This document shows positions 1 through 7,002 of a stretch of DNA of 12,110 nucleotides, in pieces (the stretch's first letter is position 1; each line of letters starts with the position of its first letter). The DNA comes from Microcaldota archaeon (GTDB taxonomy: Archaea; Micrarchaeota; Micrarchaeia; Norongarragalinales; UBA8480), in the NCBI GenBank assembly GCA_023246885.1, contig JAHFHN010000009.1, forward strand, positions 1-12,110. The letters are read 5' to 3'. The notes beneath the pieces are model-generated. The model searched no databases. It was not told where the DNA came from and saw nothing but the letters and a program-made list of their open reading frames with translations. Made by a program: the position numbers and the translations under genes.

Positions 1-353
1 AACAAGCAAAAGACACCTATTCACTGAATTTGCAAGACAAGGAAGAACTGACCCACAATTCACAAGAGACTTAACAACACTAGGCACCCACATAGCACGC
101 CTACACACAGAAGCAACCACTACAAACAAAACCGATGCTTTTAAACGAAAAGCAATTGAACTCATAAAACACCACGAAACCACAATGACAAAAGGCGCAA
201 GCGCCAAAGACGCACTACGACGCCTAAACAGACACTTCAAAGCACCCACATTAAAAGAATTCTTAAAACAAACAGCAGTAGCCGCAGTCAAAGAAAGACC
301 AAAACCAACGCCTCCAGCACCTAAATCTGCTCGAAGATCAGAACAAAAACCAG
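1..353 (+). repeat. Direct repeat, copy 1 (N-terminal module of paralog A)
   Basis: This stretch aligns to 1204-1550 with a constant offset of 1203 bases, becoming 1197 after a 6-base in-frame indel near 300. Bases 1-120, 158-191 and 216-296 are identical to the second copy, synonymous positions included, while the bases between them differ. The repeat certainly continues beyond the left window edge. Confidence 0.93.
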
Positions 354-1135
354 TATTGGCAACAGTCAAACAAGGAAAAGCCGCACCAAGCACAGTTTTA
401 CCACAACCGCGAAGAAAACCAAGACTACTAGTGCACGCACTCGGTGCCTTAGCAATAACCGCCGGCACAATTGCAGGTTCACTGTTTGCTATAAATCAAG
501 TAATGAAAGCTCCTGAAAACGAATCAACCAGGCCGTCTCAAATTGAATCAACAGTTTACACGCCAGAAGTAGAGGTGCCGTTGTTTAAAGTAGTAAAAAT
601 GCCCGGCAAAACGTGGGCGGATAAACTAGCAGAGTATTCAAGAAAGAATAGAGTAAAAGCTTCAATATTGGATTATTCGCCGGAACCAATTGAACCAAGC
701 GAAGCGGCACCCACAACCGCAACTCCAAGTAACACAACCGACGCAAACCCTGCAACTACTACCGCAAGCGCAAGTAGCACGACTGATACGTCAACTGAAT
801 ATGTTCCAAAACAAACTACAAATCCAGGAATAGAACCAACTGAAAAGGCATTAGCAGAACGAGCGGAAAATGCAATAAAAAAAGCGCGGAAACACTGGGA
901 TAGGGGAAATTACGATGTGGCGGCACTACATTACACGCGCGCAATTTATTTTGGTAGAGAATTAACCGGAAGTGACTTACAGCGCGCACAATCGCTGATG
1001 AATATCGCTGGACCACATTCAAGCTATAGCATTCAACATGCTATGCAAGACTGGCATCGTTTGCTACAAAAACCAAGAGCTAAAGTCGAAGAACCAAAAC
1101 AAAGGCTTAAAAAAAGCAAAACAGGTACTAGATAA
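2..1135 (+). CDS. Membrane-anchored paralog A, partial at the 5' end (unrecognised family)
   Basis: I do not recognise this family. The reading frame is open from base 2, so the ATG at 185 is internal. Aligned with the next gene, about 22 N-terminal codons lie outside the window. In order it holds a helical, basic N-terminal module (to about base 300), a Lys/Pro/Ala/Gln-rich linker, one hydrophobic segment near 425-505 that should span the membrane, a short conserved block with PLFKVVKMPGK (about 570-610), a Thr/Ser/Asn-rich linker (about 705-800), and a C-terminal helical region with a TPR-like pattern (GNYDVAALHYTRAI, about 905-950). Basic residues before the membrane segment suggest N-in, C-out topology. 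The Thr/Ser linker resembles stalks of surface proteins. The next gene starts 3 bases after this stop, so the two are probably co-transcribed. Coding status is well supported by the conserved paralog; function is unknown. Confidence 0.85.
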   Translation, partial: TSKRHLFTEFARQGRTDPQFTRDLTTLGTHIARLHTEATTTNKTDAFKRKAIELIKHHETTMTKGASAKDALRRLNRHFKAPTLKEFLKQTAVAAVKERPKPTPPAPKSARRSEQKPVLATVKQGKAAPSTVLPQPRRKPRLLVHALGALAITAGTIAGSLFAINQVMKAPENESTRPSQIESTVYTPEVEVPLFKVVKMPGKTWADKLAEYSRKNRVKASILDYSPEPIEPSEAAPTTATPSNTTDANPATTTASASSTTDTSTEYVPKQTTNPGIEPTEKALAERAENAIKKARKHWDRGNYDVAALHYTRAIYFGRELTGSDLQRAQSLMNIAGPHSSYSIQHAMQDWHRLLQKPRAKVEEPKQRLKKSKTGTR

Positions 1136-1138
1136 AAA

Positions 1139-2404
1139 ATGAAACAAGAAGAAGCAAAACAATTTTACGACCGCGCAAGAGTTCCACGCTACGGCTTTCT
1201 ACAAACAAGCAAAAGACACCTATTCACTGAATTTGCAAGACAAGGAAGAACTGACCCACAATTCACAAGAGACTTAACAACACTAGGCACCCACATAGCA
1301 CGCCTACACACAGAAGCAACCACCACAAACAAAACAGATGCCTTTAAACAAAAAGCAAACGAACTCATAAAACACCACGAAACCACAATGACAAGAGGAG
1401 TAAATGCCAAGGATGCATTACGACGCCTAAACAGACACTTCAAAGCACCCACATTAAAAGAATTCTTAAAACAAACAGCAGTAGCCGCAGTCAAAGAAAA
1501 ACCAACACTTCCAGCACCTAAATCTGCTCGAAAACCAGAACAAAAACCAGCATCTGCACCTAAACAAACTTCAAAGCCAGCGCAGCGACCTAGAACAAAA
1601 GAAGAAGAAAAAGCATTAAGAGCGGCTTCGGTTTCGTTGCCAAGAACGAGAAGTAAACCCGGGCTATTAAGACACGCGCTGGGCCTCGCAGTATTAGGTG
1701 GCCTCCTATATTTCGGCGGGCCATATGCTATACAGCAGCTGCCAAAGCCCACTAAAGTTGAATTGAAAAAAGGGGCTTTTGGCAGAAAACCAGTGGTACC
1801 AATTCGTCCATTTGAAAAACCTAAACCACCAAAAGACTCTCACGTAGTTAGCGGCGCTCCTTCTGGAACAACTGTAGATGCTGAACACAGCCCCCCGCCC
1901 AATATCCCAGTACACGCGCCTTTGTTTGAAATAGTGAAAATGCCTGGCAAGGATTGGGAAGCAAAACTAAAGGCATATGTAAAACAAAATAAAGTAGGAG
2001 TTATAATGGAAAATCATACAATTGAACCTGGCAGTACAAGTGAAGCAGCACAAGCACAAATTACTACTGCAAGTGCAGTCGGTACACCGGACGTTTCAAC
2101 AGAACACAATAAAAAAGGAAAGACACTTAGAGAGATTGAAGCTACGCCAGAAGCATTGGCAAGGGAAGCAGAATATGCAATTGCAGATGCACACAAGCAT
2201 TTAAGGGCCGGTAATCCAGATATCGCTGCTCGACATTATGCAAAGGCAATTTCCATGGGCAGAAGGTTAGAGGGTGAAGATTTAGCTAGAGCACGCAGGT
2301 TAATTCTACTTGGTGGAAAGGCTTACAATAGCGAGTTAAAACGCGCTTTGGATGAATGGCACCCTAGACTTGAAGGCGCGTCGCTTACGCCAACACCACA
2401 ATAA
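1139..2404 (+). CDS. Membrane-anchored paralog B (unrecognised family, 421 residues)
   Basis: This is a full-length paralog of the preceding gene; the family is not recognised. It has an N-terminal helical module (about residues 1-120), a Lys/Pro/Ala-rich linker (121-175), one predicted transmembrane segment (about 177-200), a Pro/Lys-rich spacer (201-258), a conserved block starting PLFEIVKMPGK at about 261 and running to SEAA near 301, a Thr/Ser/Ala-rich stretch (305-325), and a C-terminal helical region (335-412). The last matches its paralog and fits one TPR-like repeat (AGNPDIAARHYAKAI near 357-371). There are no cysteines. The ATG at 1139 is the natural start, just after the paralog A stop, with a weak AGGT about 12 bases upstream. 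Topology is probably N-in, C-out. A scaffold or surface-binding role is possible, but nothing catalytic is visible. Confidence 0.87.
   Translation: MKQEEAKQFYDRARVPRYGFLQTSKRHLFTEFARQGRTDPQFTRDLTTLGTHIARLHTEATTTNKTDAFKQKANELIKHHETTMTRGVNAKDALRRLNRHFKAPTLKEFLKQTAVAAVKEKPTLPAPKSARKPEQKPASAPKQTSKPAQRPRTKEEEKALRAASVSLPRTRSKPGLLRHALGLAVLGGLLYFGGPYAIQQLPKPTKVELKKGAFGRKPVVPIRPFEKPKPPKDSHVVSGAPSGTTVDAEHSPPPNIPVHAPLFEIVKMPGKDWEAKLKAYVKQNKVGVIMENHTIEPGSTSEAAQAQITTASAVGTPDVSTEHNKKGKTLREIEATPEALAREAEYAIADAHKHLRAGNPDIAARHYAKAISMGRRLEGEDLARARRLILLGGKAYNSELKRALDEWHPRLEGASLTPTPQ
1204..1550 (+). repeat. Direct repeat, copy 2 (N-terminal module of paralog B)
   Basis: This is the second copy of the repeat at 1-353. 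Identical blocks are 1204-1323, 1361-1394 and 1419-1499. Downstream of about 1550 the two genes remain related only in short protein motifs, so conservation falls sharply at the Lys/Pro-rich linker. Confidence 0.93.
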
Positions 2405-2418
2405 GATAATGCGTTTTC

Positions 2419-2423
2419 AAAAA
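2419..2423 (-). terminator. Weak oligo-T tract after pheT
   Basis: About 30 bases past the pheT stop, the - strand carries five T residues. Archaeal RNA polymerase can stop at oligo-T tracts. The tract is short and no hairpin is evident, so this is only a candidate. The 47-base convergent gap holds nothing else I can identify. Confidence 0.25.
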
Positions 2424-2451
2424 GGTTAACGAAGTTCTGGAATCTGTAACT

Positions 2452-4116
2452 TTATTTCTTTTGCTTCAGTTCTAGTTCTATTGCAGTGCAAGGCATTTCT
2501 ATCCCGTGATTGCGAAGTAATTGAAGGTCAAGCTCTCCGAATATGCCATTGAAAGTTTTTCCAGTTACTTTTGCGCATCTGCCAGTTATGAATCGCTTGT
2601 CTTCAATTTGCTCTATTTTTAGTTTGTAATCATCAAGACACCTGCCAAGTGCTTCTATTGTTGCTTTTGCATCTGCAAAACCAAGGTTTGCACCAGCTAT
2701 AATTGCAGACGTTTTCCAAGTGGTTGATGCGCCTGTTTCATTGTTTTTGTCAAGTTCAAGACATTCTCCAACTTCGAATATTTTTTGTGGGTAAGAATAT
2801 CCTTTATTGCTTGCTATTATTGCAAGTAAACCAGGTAAAAGAGATTGGCGACATGAATCTAAACCAAGTGCCCTGCTTGAATGTAATTCAACAAATTTTC
2901 CATTGTCTACAACATTTGCTTTTGCAGTCGCTTCGTTTTTAGAAGTTAAAATCAACGACACAACTTGTTGGAATCCCAAGCCCACAAATGAACTTATAAT
3001 TGAGTCAAATAAAACAGTCTTACTATGTTTTTTGCCGAAGTTATATTGAGTTGGAGCAAGTGGAGCGAAATTGTCAAAGCCATACGCTCTGCCAATGTCT
3101 TCTATTACATCTACTTTGTGCACAACGTCAGAGCGAAAACGAGGGACATCTACTAAAACGGATTTGCCTTTTGCAGTTGCAGGTAACATCATTTGCTTTA
3201 GTAGTTTAATTGCTTGTTGTGTTGAAAAAGATAAACCTAATTTTGATTCAATTTCACTTATTGAAAGAGCGTATTTATCAAAAGTGAATTGTGGAAATTC
3301 TACTTTTTTGCCATTATAATTTACGGTACAGGTTTCAATTTGGCCGCCCATATCTGCAAAGTCCAATGCGTTGCTCGTGAGTAGTTGAACTAACAAGTTG
3401 GGATTAAACCCACTTGCTTCGACCAATATATCTTGCTTGCCTTGTTCTACTTTACCGGCATCGTTGCTGTTTATCACTGGAATCATTGACAAAACTTTTC
3501 CAGTAGAATCGCGGAAAATCGGAACATGACCAGAAGTGCTTTTAACCAAGTGACTAAACGCCTTGCCTTTCTCGTGTTTTTTGAGGATCTCCTCTCCAGT
3601 CATTTCTTCTTCAAATCCAAGCGGGGCGAATCTAATCTCTTTTGCAGGAAGTGCGGTAAAGTTCAGGGGAAACTTAACAACTGACAATCTGTATAGCCCC
3701 ATTGCAAGCATTAACCTGTTGCGCCCAAAAGTAGAATGGATTTTATCCTGGTAGTTGATCATTCTACGCAAATTATCATCATTGAAATCAATACCGCGTA
3801 CAATGAACGCCCCCATATGTGGACGCATTAGCAAAACATTTTTGTCCACATTGATTATATTTTTACCTTTTGTGATTTTTGGAAAATGAAAATCGTAGTT
3901 TCCAATGTATGCATTTACTATGCGGGCGAGACCTTCTAGTGAAACTGCATCAATGCGGTTACCTGCGCCGGCTATGTCAATTATGGTTTCGTTGTCATTT
4001 GTTGACTCTAGTTCCATTCCGATTTTAAATAGTGTTTCAGAAAGCGTTTTTTCAAAGTCGCCACTGAGTTTTAGTTTCTTTTTGAGTTGATTTGTTGGAA
4101 AAGACACTACTACCAT
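2452..4116 (-). CDS. pheT: Phenylalanine--tRNA ligase beta subunit (PheT)
   Basis: PheT is the beta chain of the cytoplasmic (alpha-beta)2 enzyme that charges tRNA-Phe. At 554 residues it has the short archaeal/eukaryotic-type length; bacterial PheT is near 800. The N-terminal part has the family pattern NRIDAVSLEGLARIV (about 53-67), followed by a region typical of the B3/B4 editing-type domain (about 95-240) with GRNRLMLAMGLY at 131-142. The B5 domain (about 275-350) is marked by VPRFRSDVVHKVDVIEDIGRA with its acidic residues. The C-terminal part is a catalytic-like core without class II motifs, as expected for beta. The ATG at 4116 lies 3 bases after the pheS stop, and AGAGG (4131-4135 on the complement) sits 14 bases upstream as a loose ribosome binding site. 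It is the last gene of the - strand unit. Confidence 0.96.
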   Translation of the reverse strand: MVVVSFPTNQLKKKLKLSGDFEKTLSETLFKIGMELESTNDNETIIDIAGAGNRIDAVSLEGLARIVNAYIGNYDFHFPKITKGKNIINVDKNVLLMRPHMGAFIVRGIDFNDDNLRRMINYQDKIHSTFGRNRLMLAMGLYRLSVVKFPLNFTALPAKEIRFAPLGFEEEMTGEEILKKHEKGKAFSHLVKSTSGHVPIFRDSTGKVLSMIPVINSNDAGKVEQGKQDILVEASGFNPNLLVQLLTSNALDFADMGGQIETCTVNYNGKKVEFPQFTFDKYALSISEIESKLGLSFSTQQAIKLLKQMMLPATAKGKSVLVDVPRFRSDVVHKVDVIEDIGRAYGFDNFAPLAPTQYNFGKKHSKTVLFDSIISSFVGLGFQQVVSLILTSKNEATAKANVVDNGKFVELHSSRALGLDSCRQSLLPGLLAIIASNKGYSYPQKIFEVGECLELDKNNETGASTTWKTSAIIAGANLGFADAKATIEALGRCLDDYKLKIEQIEDKRFITGRCAKVTGKTFNGIFGELDLQLLRNHGIEMPCTAIELELKQKK

Positions 4117-4119
4117 TTT

Positions 4120-5613
4120 TTATCTTAATACCTCTGGAAGTTCTGGAAAATCGCGAATCCATTGTAAATCTGTTGATGCGCCAACTACTTTTCTTATGTC
4201 ATCTACGCCGAATAGAATCATTGCTGCTCGTTCGAGCGCTAAGCCCCAGCCTAATACGTTTTGTTTTATTCCAAATGGGGCAAGTGTCTCTGGCCGGAAT
4301 ATGCCCGAGTTTCCAATTTCAACCCACTTTGATAATACATCATGATAGCCGAATATTTCCATTGAAGGTTCAGTGTATGGGTTAAAAACTGGCTTGAAGC
4401 GGATTTTTGAAATGCCGAGTTCTTTGTAGAAGTCAGTAAACACGCCCATTAAAGTGCGTAGGTTTTGTCCATCTGCTGCAACGAATCCTTCGATTTGGTG
4501 GAATTCTGGCAAATGTGTTCGGTCAATTGCTTCATTGCGAAAAACTTTTGCAATTGAAAAGAAGCGAGCTGGCGATTTTATTTCTCCGGTGCCTATTTTG
4601 TTCAAGTAGCGATAAGTGGTTGAAGTTGTATGCGTGCGTAGAATTGGTTTTGCTGCTTCGTCGATGCTCCACTGTGAAGCGCATCCTTTTGAACCGGTTT
4701 TCCAGCCATTGATATGAACTTGTTTTACAATATCAGCTAGTTTGGGTTCAACTTTTGCTTGGCTTGGCTGCTTGAGGAAAAAAGTATCCATTAAGTCGCG
4801 ATTTGGGTGATTTTGAGGCATGAATAGCACGTCAAAATTCCAAAAACTGCTTTCAACAATTGGGCCGTCCATCTCTTCAAAGCCCATGCCTACCAATATG
4901 TCTCTCATTCGGTCAGCCATGATTTGCAAAGGATGTTTTTTGCCAGGATAAACCGCGGCTACTTCTGCTTGCACGTCATATTCGCGTAACTTCGCACTTG
5001 TGCCTAGCTTCACCATTTGTGGCGTAACTTGACTAACTAGTTCTACATCGCCGCCATGTGCCTTATCAAAATTCGCTTTACTCGAATTAGTTAGTTTTAC
5101 GAACAGAATTCTTTGTTCAAGTAGCTTTACTAATTTACGATCGCGTAATTCTTTTGCGCAACGCAATTCTTCAGTTGTTTTAACAACTGGATCATGCGAA
5201 AATTTAGCGAGAAAAGTTTCGTGGTTGCTTTTTGTTCCAGCTTCAGGTAATTTTTTAACAAGTGTCTTGCCGCCTGCATTGAGCAGCATTATCCAATTGT
5301 TTTTCTTTGCCCACTGTAATGCAACTGGCTGTAATCCAGTTCGCTCAAGTAATTTGCCGACTTCTTCTTCATTGACAAGCGAAGAAACCAATTTTCTTTC
5401 TGGTAATTCCTTCAATGCTATTTGCCCTTCTGGAGTAAGTTGTACAATCGTTCGCTCTTCGCGTTTTAGCTCAACTAATTTTTCTTCTTCAAGTTGAGAT
5501 ACTATACTTGCTAAAGTAGAAGCGGGCGCGCCAATTGATTCAGCTATCTCATCTAGCCTTTGGAAATTATGCGTTAACTTTCCTAGTAGATTCGATTTAT
5601 CTGATTTATTCAC
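4120..5613 (-). CDS. pheS: Phenylalanine--tRNA ligase alpha subunit (PheS)
   Basis: PheS is the catalytic chain of phenylalanyl-tRNA synthetase, a class II enzyme of the cytoplasm. The 497-residue length and an N-terminal winged-helix-like region (about 10-70, with a QLTPEGQIAL stretch) match archaeal PheS. Class II motif 1 lies near 227-251 (HPLQIMADRMRDIL onward). Motif 2 is FRNE at 358-361 with FHQIEG at 371-376. Motif 3 is near 455-469 (GWGLALERAAMILFG). HTTSTTYRYL (328-337), EPSMEIFGY and WVEIGNSGIFRPE are further family blocks. The start is GTG at 5613: an in-frame TGA three codons upstream excludes an earlier one. It overlaps the end of the upstream membrane-protein gene by 8 bases, so the two are probably translationally coupled. 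pheT follows after 3 bases. Confidence 0.96.
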   Translation of the reverse strand: MNKSDKSNLLGKLTHNFQRLDEIAESIGAPASTLASIVSQLEEEKLVELKREERTIVQLTPEGQIALKELPERKLVSSLVNEEEVGKLLERTGLQPVALQWAKKNNWIMLLNAGGKTLVKKLPEAGTKSNHETFLAKFSHDPVVKTTEELRCAKELRDRKLVKLLEQRILFVKLTNSSKANFDKAHGGDVELVSQVTPQMVKLGTSAKLREYDVQAEVAAVYPGKKHPLQIMADRMRDILVGMGFEEMDGPIVESSFWNFDVLFMPQNHPNRDLMDTFFLKQPSQAKVEPKLADIVKQVHINGWKTGSKGCASQWSIDEAAKPILRTHTTSTTYRYLNKIGTGEIKSPARFFSIAKVFRNEAIDRTHLPEFHQIEGFVAADGQNLRTLMGVFTDFYKELGISKIRFKPVFNPYTEPSMEIFGYHDVLSKWVEIGNSGIFRPETLAPFGIKQNVLGWGLALERAAMILFGVDDIRKVVGASTDLQWIRDFPELPEVLR

Positions 5614-6148
5614 TTTTGTTCACCAGTAGCTGGGTTTCAAGTGGAGACGCAGCTAAGTATACCACTTTGCGGATATTTGCAGCGCTTTGAAGCATGAAGT
5701 CAATTGATCCACTTATTTCCATTGTTTTGTTAGCGTTCAGTATAATGCAATTGCATGGGTTTGAAGACGTTTCAGGTCGAATTACTATATCGGGCGTGCC
5801 ACATTGTGAATTGTTGAGATTACAAGTTTCATTTACAGGAACCCCGTTTACAGTGGCGTATACGTATACTGGAACTTGCATTGCAGTTGAAGCATAGACG
5901 AGTTCAGCTGCCATTGAAGCAATAGCACTATTTTGTCTAGATGGTTCAGCAGTTAATTCCTCACGCATTATAAGTGAACGGTTTTGATGAAATATTTGAC
6001 GCAACGTGTCAACTGCTGGCGTCTGGGAAACTACTTTGAAATCATATAGCGTAGTGTTTTGAATTTTGAGCCACGAGGTGAAATTAAATGCTAGGCCAAA
6101 AACGATTAGGAATACTATTGCAGTTGTGATTAATTCTTTCTTATTCAT
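5606..6148 (-). CDS. Small membrane-anchored extracytoplasmic protein with four cysteines (unrecognised)
   Basis: I do not recognise this 180-residue protein. It begins MNKKEL and has one hydrophobic helix at about 7-26, so it is a signal anchor with the rest probably outside the cell. The ectodomain has four cysteines at 109, 116, 132 and 134, able to form two disulfides or a metal site, and seven N-X-S/T sequons (N22, N31, N56, N106, N112, N140, N177), the first at the end of the helix. There is no lipobox and no enzyme motif. The ATG at 6148 has AGAGG (6157-6161 on the complement) 8 bases upstream. Its last codons overlap the pheS start by 8 bases, which puts a probable surface protein at the head of the pheS-pheT unit. 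The coding call is good: hydrophobic anchor, ribosome binding site and coupling all agree. Function is unknown. Confidence 0.8.
   Translation of the reverse strand: MNKKELITTAIVFLIVFGLAFNFTSWLKIQNTTLYDFKVVSQTPAVDTLRQIFHQNRSLIMREELTAEPSRQNSAIASMAAELVYASTAMQVPVYVYATVNGVPVNETCNLNNSQCGTPDIVIRPETSSNPCNCIILNANKTMEISGSIDFMLQSAANIRKVVYLAASPLETQLLVNKSE
5620..5624 (-). promoter_or_regulatory. Shine-Dalgarno motif deciding the GTG start of pheS
   Basis: GGTGA on the - strand, inside the last codons of the upstream gene, lies 6 bases before the pheS GTG. This matches the anti-Shine-Dalgarno core of archaeal 16S rRNA and supports the GTG start. Confidence 0.7.
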
Positions 6149-6156
6149 AAAAATAA

Positions 6157-6161
6157 CCTCT
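6157..6161 (-). promoter_or_regulatory. Shine-Dalgarno motif of the small membrane-protein gene
   Basis: AGAGG on the - strand lies 8 bases before the ATG at 6148, a good spacing that supports this start. Confidence 0.6.
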
Positions 6162-6190
6162 TAAAAGCGAGAATTAATAGGAAAACTTCG

Positions 6191-6198
6191 TTTTAAAA
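6191..6198 (-). promoter_or_regulatory. Candidate TATA box for the membrane protein-pheS-pheT unit
   Basis: TTTTAAAA lies in the 53-base gap after the HAD gene. Transcription starting about 25 bases downstream would leave a short leader of about 20 bases containing the AGAGG motif. The fit is good, but TTTTAAAA is common in AT-rich DNA. Read-through from the upstream gene is also possible. Confidence 0.4.
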
Positions 6199-6201
6199 CC
6201 C

Positions 6202-6930
6202 TTATAACAAGCTCGCTAATAGTTTTTTCAAATCATATAAATCGTCAACAACATAGTCAGGAGCAACATCATCTTTGGATGTAGAACGGTGAGTTCGCTT
6301 CACTATGATTGTTTTCATGCCTGCGTTTTTAGCGTAGCCATCTTCATCTGCTCGATCGCCAATCATAACACATTGGCTTGGAGTTATATCTGGACTTATT
6401 TGTTTAGCGAGCTGTAGAAATATATTGAATGGTTCAACGCTTGATTTTTCGTAGCCAAGTTCATCTGAAATCAGTACAATTGAAAAATAAGTGTTTAGCT
6501 TGAAGAACTCAAGTTGTTTACGAACACGCTCACCATTTGCATTTGAAATAAGCGCAAGGCGAATTGTGTTATTTTTCGCAAGGAACTCAACTAGCTCAGC
6601 AGCGCCCGGTAACAATTTCAATTTTGAAATAAATTGTTTGTTATAATAGTCACTCATTCTGCTGGATTCTTCTTCGGTAATTGGAAAGTTAAGCCGGTTA
6701 CAAAGTTCAAGAAAGAAAAAACCTTTTTGCCAGCGTTTAGTATTGCCGCGTAGTGCAACTGAAAAGCGTTTGGAAACTTCGGCATATGCCGAGTCGAATT
6801 CATCTAGTTGGACTTTAATTCCAAAATTCTGTAAAGTATTGTAAACCCAGTGGTCACGCTCCATCTCTTCGTAAGTTCCACGTATATCCGCTAACGTGTC
6901 TCCCCAGTCAAAACAAACCCATTGAATCAT
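6202..6930 (-). CDS. HAD-superfamily hydrolase
   Basis: This 242-residue protein has the haloacid dehalogenase fold motifs. Motif I is FDWGDTL (7-13) with the nucleophile Asp8. Motif II is LALISN with Ser129. The motif III lysine is probably Lys162 (GYEKSSVEPFNIF), and motif IV is GDRADEDG at 191-198. A helical cap insertion (about 17-105) after motif I places it in the C1-cap group. The usual acid/base Asp two residues after the nucleophile is Gly10, with Asp11 next to it. That is unusual for a phosphatase, so the reaction and substrate cannot be named. The ATG at 6930 has no Shine-Dalgarno motif but has a TATA-like box about 30 bases upstream, so the mRNA may be leaderless. It lies between RNase Z and the membrane protein-pheST unit, with gaps of 72 and 53 bases. 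Confidence 0.9.
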   Translation of the reverse strand: MIQWVCFDWGDTLADIRGTYEEMERDHWVYNTLQNFGIKVQLDEFDSAYAEVSKRFSVALRGNTKRWQKGFFFLELCNRLNFPITEEESSRMSDYYNKQFISKLKLLPGAAELVEFLAKNNTIRLALISNANGERVRKQLEFFKLNTYFSIVLISDELGYEKSSVEPFNIFLQLAKQISPDITPSQCVMIGDRADEDGYAKNAGMKTIIVKRTHRSTSKDDVAPDYVVDDLYDLKKLLASLL

Positions 6931-6955
6931 GTCAAATTATCGCCAATTAGCGAAA

Positions 6956-6964
6956 GATTATAGG
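6956..6964 (-). promoter_or_regulatory. Candidate TATA box for the HAD gene
   Basis: CCTATAATC on the - strand is centred about 30 bases before the ATG at 6930, which has no Shine-Dalgarno motif. The spacing fits transcription starting at or just before the start codon. Confidence 0.4.
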
Positions 6965-7002
6965 TAAAAGTTGAACTTAAACTTTGTCGCGGGAGATTAT
7001 AC

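Noticed and set aside
185..1135. Paralog A as a complete 316-residue protein starting at the ATG at 185
   Set aside because: The frame is open to base 2, and the upstream 61 codons match the second paralog almost residue for residue. The ATG at 185 corresponds to an internal methionine there.
1189..1752. 187-residue open frame on the - strand opposite paralog B
   Set aside because: It lies antisense to a gene supported by its paralog, shows no family features, and is explained by the codon bias of the forward frame. Its overlap with the conserved repeat does not make it a gene.
2022..2204. 60-residue frame in another + strand frame inside paralog B
   Set aside because: It is a shifted reading of the low-complexity Ala/Thr/Gln-rich region, wholly inside the real gene and without a ribosome binding site.
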